Source: Agathobaculum ammoniilyticum
GTDB lineage: Bacteria > Bacillota > Clostridia > Oscillospirales > Butyricicoccaceae
Reading direction: 5' to 3'
Assembly: GCF_025567315.1 (NCBI RefSeq)
Contig: NZ_JAOQJE010000001.1
Span: 372,001 to 436,000, forward strand
Length of the DNA: 64,000 bases
A program made the translations under genes and the position numbers. The notes beneath the pieces are model-generated. The model searched no databases and was not told the DNA's origin. It saw nothing but the letters and a program-made list of their open reading frames with translations. This document shows positions 60,430 to 64,000 of this stretch, one piece after another. Each line of letters starts with the position of its first letter. Positions within the stretch are counted from its first letter, which is position 1.

Positions 60430-61713
60430 TCATCCGCCCACAAGGGATGGCAGGAATGTAATTAAACCAGGGATATAGGCACACAGGATGCAGATGATAA
60501 CACAACATATAATCATAGGCGCTGCACCCTTGGTAGCCTGTTCAAAAGATACGCCCGACGTGGACGATATTGTAAACAGGTTCAGCCCGAATGGCGGTGT
60601 GATCAGGCCGCAGATCATAACGATACACATCAATACGCCGAGATGGAGTTCGCTCAGTCCGAACTCTACGCCGATAGGGACCAGGATAGGCGCCAGAATA
60701 AGCAGTGCTGGCGCAGTATCCATTAGTGCGCCTGCAATCAGGAATATAATGATTACAACTGCCAGATAAATGTATGCATTACCTAACATGGGAACAACGG
60801 CCGATGTCAGTTTGGACGGGATACGTTCCTTGGTCAGCAGGAAAGAAAATGCGTTGGAAAGTGCAACAATTAGCATAATAACGCCGGTTGTGCTTGCTGT
60901 ACGCTTCATAACCTGCAGGTACCGCTTGAAAGTGAAGCGGCCGTACGCGATCATTAGAGCTGTAGTATAAGCGATTGCAACTGCAGCTGCTTCAGTGGGG
61001 GTGAAAAGGCCGGAATATATACCTCCGAGAATAATAACTGGTAGCATCAGAACGCCCAAGCTGTGCCATGTTGCTTTCAGAATGTCGTATAGAGAATATT
61101 TTGTTGTGCTGCGTGGTAACTGATGCTTAATCGCATACCAAGTGTTGTACAGCAGGAAAGAACCTGCCATAAGAACTCCAGGAATAACGCCGCCAAGGAA
61201 CATGTCCGAAATGGATACGCCCATGGCAGAACCGTAAATAATCATCGGGATACTGGGAGGAATAACTGGGCCGAGTACCGCGCCGGAGGCGATAATACCG
61301 GCAGATGCGTCTTTGCTGTACTGTGCCTTGATCATCAGCGGGAACATGATAGCGCCAACGGCTGCTGTCGTTGCAGCGCCCGAGCCGGTTAATGCTGCGA
61401 AAATCGCACAGGTGATAATCGCGACCGCACCCATACTGCCAGGAAGACGGCCGAATACCTTGTTGACCCAGTCGACCAGACGCTCAGTGATATTGCCGGC
61501 TTCCATCAGGTATCCTGCAAAGGTGAACATCGGGACCGCTAAAAAAATAAAGGAATCGTTGCCGGTAATCATCTTGGCCGGGATCATGGATAAGTCGCAG
61601 GTTCCGGTAAATAACGCAAGGCCGCAGCATGCCAAACCAATGGCATATCCTACCGGCACACAGAGTGCAAGCAGGAGGAACAACAAACCAAACAGGATAA
61701 GAGCCGATGTCAT
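60430..61713 (-). CDS. TRAP transporter large permease (DctM family)
   Basis: 427 residues, about twelve membrane segments. Marks are AVPMFTFAGYLMEAGNITERL, TGSGAATTAAVGAIMFP and PPFGLNLFT near the C-terminus. It pairs with the DctQ and DctP genes just upstream. It is distinct in sequence from the copy at 22666-23967. The start codon overlaps the DctQ stop by 4 bases. Confidence 0.95.
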   Translation of the reverse strand: MTSALILFGLLFLLLALCVPVGYAIGLACCGLALFTGTCDLSMIPAKMITGNDSFIFLAVPMFTFAGYLMEAGNITERLVDWVNKVFGRLPGSMGAVAIITCAIFAALTGSGAATTAAVGAIMFPLMIKAQYSKDASAGIIASGAVLGPVIPPSIPMIIYGSAMGVSISDMFLGGVIPGVLMAGSFLLYNTWYAIKHQLPRSTTKYSLYDILKATWHSLGVLMLPVIILGGIYSGLFTPTEAAAVAIAYTTALMIAYGRFTFKRYLQVMKRTASTTGVIMLIVALSNAFSFLLTKERIPSKLTSAVVPMLGNAYIYLAVVIIIFLIAGALMDTAPALLILAPILVPIGVEFGLSELHLGVLMCIVMICGLITPPFGLNLFTISSTSGVSFEQATKGAAPMIICCVIICILCAYIPGLITFLPSLVGG

Positions 61714-62267
61714 TTGTTTTTCCCTCCTTCTGCCTGCTGTGCAGCAACAATCTGAACTTCTTCGATTTCTGTGCTGCGCTTGTCATCGCCGCATACGATT
61801 AGCTGGATCACGTTATTGATCGTGTTCCCAGTAATAAAAATGCCGCCCAGCACCGCTGAAAAATAGATAATCGGCATTGGAATGCGCCAAGACGTAGAAA
61901 TTAGCTTGCTGACGCCCATAGCAGCCTGATAACCGCAAACGATGAAAATAACACCAAACAGTGCGATTAGCAAATAAACGATCAGATCCAAGGCAAACCG
62001 GCCTTTTTTCGGTAGTGCGTCACGCAAAAGAGTCAAACCTGGGTGTGCGTTACTTCCAGTTCCGGCACCCGCTGCAAAGAAGGTAAGGAAAATAAAAGCA
62101 TATCGAGCAATTTCCTCCAGACCGGTCAGGGTAAAATTCGGGATAAAGCGGGTGAGAACCATCATGATACAGGTAACGACTAGGATGCCGAGGAATATAC
62201 AGGCGAGAACCATCAGCGCTGCATTGATTTTTTGAACGCTATGGTCCAGACGCTTCGCCCACTGCAT
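61710..62267 (-). CDS. TRAP transporter small permease (DctQ family)
   Basis: 185 residues with four membrane segments; TGLEEIARYAFIFLTFFAAG is the DctQ mark, and the polar tail after about 155 is cytoplasmic. AAAGGAG precedes ATG 62267. About 80 bases with a strong hairpin separate it from dctP. Confidence 0.92.
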   Translation of the reverse strand: MQWAKRLDHSVQKINAALMVLACIFLGILVVTCIMMVLTRFIPNFTLTGLEEIARYAFIFLTFFAAGAGTGSNAHPGLTLLRDALPKKGRFALDLIVYLLIALFGVIFIVCGYQAAMGVSKLISTSWRIPMPIIYFSAVLGGIFITGNTINNVIQLIVCGDDKRSTEIEEVQIVAAQQAEGGKNK

Positions 62268-62296
62268 ACATATTCATCTCCTTTCGCAGACTATAA

Positions 62297-62341
62297 GGGG
62301 GGGGGGCTGCCCGGTGCAGCCTTCAGCACACACCGGGCAGC
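62297..62341 (-). promoter_or_regulatory. Hairpin with a 10-base homopolymer between dctP and dctQ
   Basis: An 11-bp stem (62306-62316 with 62331-62341). On the minus strand it is followed by ten C (62297-62306 read as G on the + strand). It probably dampens expression of the permease genes compared with the binding protein; the homopolymer could be length-variable. Confidence 0.6.
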
Positions 62342-62349
62342 AATGTGGT

Positions 62350-63414
62350 TTACTTGCCTGCGCGATACTCTTCCACCAGATTTACGCACATGGTGTAAAA
62401 GTCTTCGCCGATTTCAGGCTTGAACTGATCGCGTACACTGGCAGTTGCTTCTTTGAACGGAGTAAGGTCGGGCTCAAAGAATTCAATGCCTGCTTCCTCT
62501 TCCATTTCCGTAAAAGAAACCTCCATCTCACGCTGATGGGTGCGCTGGGCCATTGCGGCATCATAACCAGCCTCGGTGATCCAGCCCTGCTCCTCTTCGG
62601 TCAGGGAGTTCCAGACATCCATGTTGATCATCGGCCAGCACAGGATCGGGAACGGATTGACGCGCGTGCAGTAATCGGATACTTCGTAGAAGCCCATGGT
62701 AGCGGCGATCGGAACACCAACGTCCAGGCCGTCGATAACACCCTGCTGGAAGGCGGTATAGCATTCGTTCCATGCGATAACCGAGGGGATGGTTCCCAGA
62801 GCTTTGTAAGCGGCCTCATGCACGCGGTTGGTAGTAACACGGACCTTGAGATCCTTCATATCCTCAAATGTTTTAACAGCCTTACCCTTGGTGAACAAAG
62901 TACGCCAAGAAGCATCGAGTACCGGTGCAAACTGGTGCATGTTCCAGGTGCCTTCATAAATCGGGGTGATTTCATTTAGGAAGTCTTCGTTATCAACCAG
63001 GAACTGATACTCATCTTCGCTATCGAAGAAATATGGCAGGTCAAGCACCTGTAACTGCGGAATGCTACCGGAAACGATATTGTTGGAAATGCAGACCGCA
63101 TCCAGCGAGCCGTCACTGACTGCTTGAAACATCTCAGTTTCAGTACCGAACTGGCTATCTGAGAAGATTTCAAACTGAATAGCACCATCGCAGATCTCTT
63201 GCAGATTTTTATTGAGCTGCTCACAGAAATAATGATATTGGTCATCTGGATCCGCAGGGTTGGAATGACCTATGGTGAATACCTTGGCTTCGGTGTTTGC
63301 GGATGTTTCACCGCCGTCATTGTTACTTTCCACAGTCGTATTCGGCGCACAGGCTGCGACCGAAAGTAAAAGGCTTGAAGCCAGAAACAGTGCGCAGATT
63401 TTTCTCAGTTTCAT
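62350..63414 (-). CDS. TRAP transporter substrate-binding lipoprotein (DctP family)
   Basis: 354 residues. Lipobox VAAC at Cys22. IGHSNPADPDDQYHYF at the start of the mature domain, the substrate-clamping arginine in MKDLKVRVTTNRVHEA, and DGLDVGVPIAATMGF are typical. Such proteins bind organic acids, sugar acids and similar carboxylates. AAAGGAG precedes the start. It follows the amidohydrolase gene by 20 bases. Confidence 0.94.
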   Translation of the reverse strand: MKLRKICALFLASSLLLSVAACAPNTTVESNNDGGETSANTEAKVFTIGHSNPADPDDQYHYFCEQLNKNLQEICDGAIQFEIFSDSQFGTETEMFQAVSDGSLDAVCISNNIVSGSIPQLQVLDLPYFFDSEDEYQFLVDNEDFLNEITPIYEGTWNMHQFAPVLDASWRTLFTKGKAVKTFEDMKDLKVRVTTNRVHEAAYKALGTIPSVIAWNECYTAFQQGVIDGLDVGVPIAATMGFYEVSDYCTRVNPFPILCWPMINMDVWNSLTEEEQGWITEAGYDAAMAQRTHQREMEVSFTEMEEEAGIEFFEPDLTPFKEATASVRDQFKPEIGEDFYTMCVNLVEEYRAGK

Positions 63415-63434
63415 TCTCTTTCTCCTTTGTTTTG

Positions 63435-64000
63435 TTAAGCAAATTTCTGATATTTATCTTCCAGCTGATCGAACAAAATTTCACCGTTGCAAATGGTCAT
63501 CTTGTTTTCGATCAGTTGATCACCGTGAACCAGATTGCCGTAGTGATCCCAGAAAGTGACCGGACGTTCCGCGATTTTTAATATGGCAAGGTCCGCTGCT
63601 TCGCCAAGTGCAAGGAAAGGGGCTGAGCGCCCGTACAAAAGCTTTGCTGGATTTTCGGTGCAGCATCGCAGGACTTCGGTGAAAGACATACCGAGGTTGA
63701 GATATTCTGACAGCATCATTGTGAAAGGATAGCGTGCGGAGAGTGAGATTTTGGTATAATCCGAGCTAATGATATCCGGCAGAAAACCTTGATCAATTGC
63801 TTTCTTTGCACAGGAAAGGGAAAAGTTATTGGTTTTCCCGTGTGCTGCGTCGAATAAAACACCGCGTTCACGCGCATGGCGGATACTGCTTCGTACGTTT
63901 CCAGACTCATCCAGAATGCCCTCGCCGGTTTCATGGAACATGTGACAGTAAATATCTCCAGGACGGAATAGGTCAATGAACTCGTCAACAGGAACGATGG
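63435..64000 (-). CDS. Amidohydrolase-family metallohydrolase (C-terminal part)
   Basis: The gene enters from beyond the right edge; 188 complete codons are visible with no stop before base 64000. An internal ATG at 63941 is not the start, since the frame continues upstream with family-like sequence (PVDEFIDLFRPGDIYCHMF). FDAAHGKTNNFS, GFLPDIISSDYTKI and the late ADLAILKI match the amidohydrolase/deacetylase group that includes EF_0837 and AHA_3915. The metal His and Asp are in these motifs. It would remove an amide or acetyl group, or open a ring, before the later enzymes act. First visible gene of the long operon. Confidence 0.82.
   Translation of the reverse strand, partial: IVPVDEFIDLFRPGDIYCHMFHETGEGILDESGNVRSSIRHARERGVLFDAAHGKTNNFSLSCAKKAIDQGFLPDIISSDYTKISLSARYPFTMMLSEYLNLGMSFTEVLRCCTENPAKLLYGRSAPFLALGEAADLAILKIAERPVTFWDHYGNLVHGDQLIENKMTICNGEILFDQLEDKYQKFA

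Noticed and set aside
1..64000. CRISPR arrays, tRNA or rRNA genes, prophage, complete insertion sequences
   Set aside because: Reading the window showed no regularly spaced repeats, no cloverleaf or rRNA-like stretches and no phage or complete transposase genes.

Overview
The window reads as a chromosome segment of an anaerobic, gut-type Clostridia bacterium (Firmicutes; the mix of genes fits Oscillospirales-like lineages, but that is inference). Pointers are a PPi-type phosphofructokinase, a glnS/gltX pair, a YtaF-like sporulation-family protein, several TRAP and PTS transporters, YesM/YesN two-component genes, a minimal SufBC-like Fe-S pair, AGGAGG-type ribosome sites and many U-tailed intrinsic terminators. 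DNA is GC-rich and most of it is dense operonic coding sequence. I saw no tRNA, rRNA, CRISPR array, phage or intact insertion sequence.

Layout. 0.1-6.7 kb (+): pfp, a membrane protein, a solo B3/B4-domain protein, an ECF sigma factor with its membrane partner, rarA and a small secreted protein. 6.8-10.1 kb (-): glnS and gltX. 10.2-15.9 kb: a lactose/cellobiose-type PTS locus split over two strands (family 4 glycosidase, EIIC, HAD phosphatase and RDD protein on -, RpiR regulator on -, EIIB and EIIA on +). 16-17.9 kb: marR-MATE efflux operon with a clear operator. 18-24 kb: ytaF, an AraC regulator divergent from uxaC and a TRAP transporter (hexuronate use), then an orphan IS3-type orfA. 24.4-25.1 kb: the only long non-coding gap, holding a candidate small RNA. 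25.1-28.8 kb (+): ridA, a tryptophanase-like lyase with an internal insertion, and an NSS amino-acid symporter. 29-33.3 kb: a PsiE-like protein, a NagD-type phosphatase, and a coupled hydrolase/acyltransferase/zinc-ribbon cassette. 33.4-35.7 kb: marR divergent from an SmsC-SmsB (SufC-SufB/D-like) pair.

35.8-50.2 kb (-) is a galactose block: mglBAC sugar ABC importer, a YesN/YesM two-component system with a third sugar-binding lipoprotein, galKETM (Leloir pathway) and a LacI-family regulator. An 11-bp palindrome TTTTA(C/G)TAAAA recurs upstream of mglB, of galK (twice) and of the LacI gene, tying these into one regulon.

50.4-54.4 kb (+): a GntR/FCD regulator and a GlpA-like/FAD/DUF1667 oxidoreductase operon whose promoter is overlapped by an 18-bp perfect inverted repeat. 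54.6-64 kb (-): one long operon converging on it: amidohydrolase (cut by the window end), TRAP transporter, HpcH/HpaI aldolase, RraA-like protein, split transketolase, sigma-54 (rpoN) and an Ldh2-type dehydrogenase. This looks like an uncharacterised pathway for a hydroxy- or sugar-acid, with an alternative sigma factor embedded in it, and is the most interesting part of the window.
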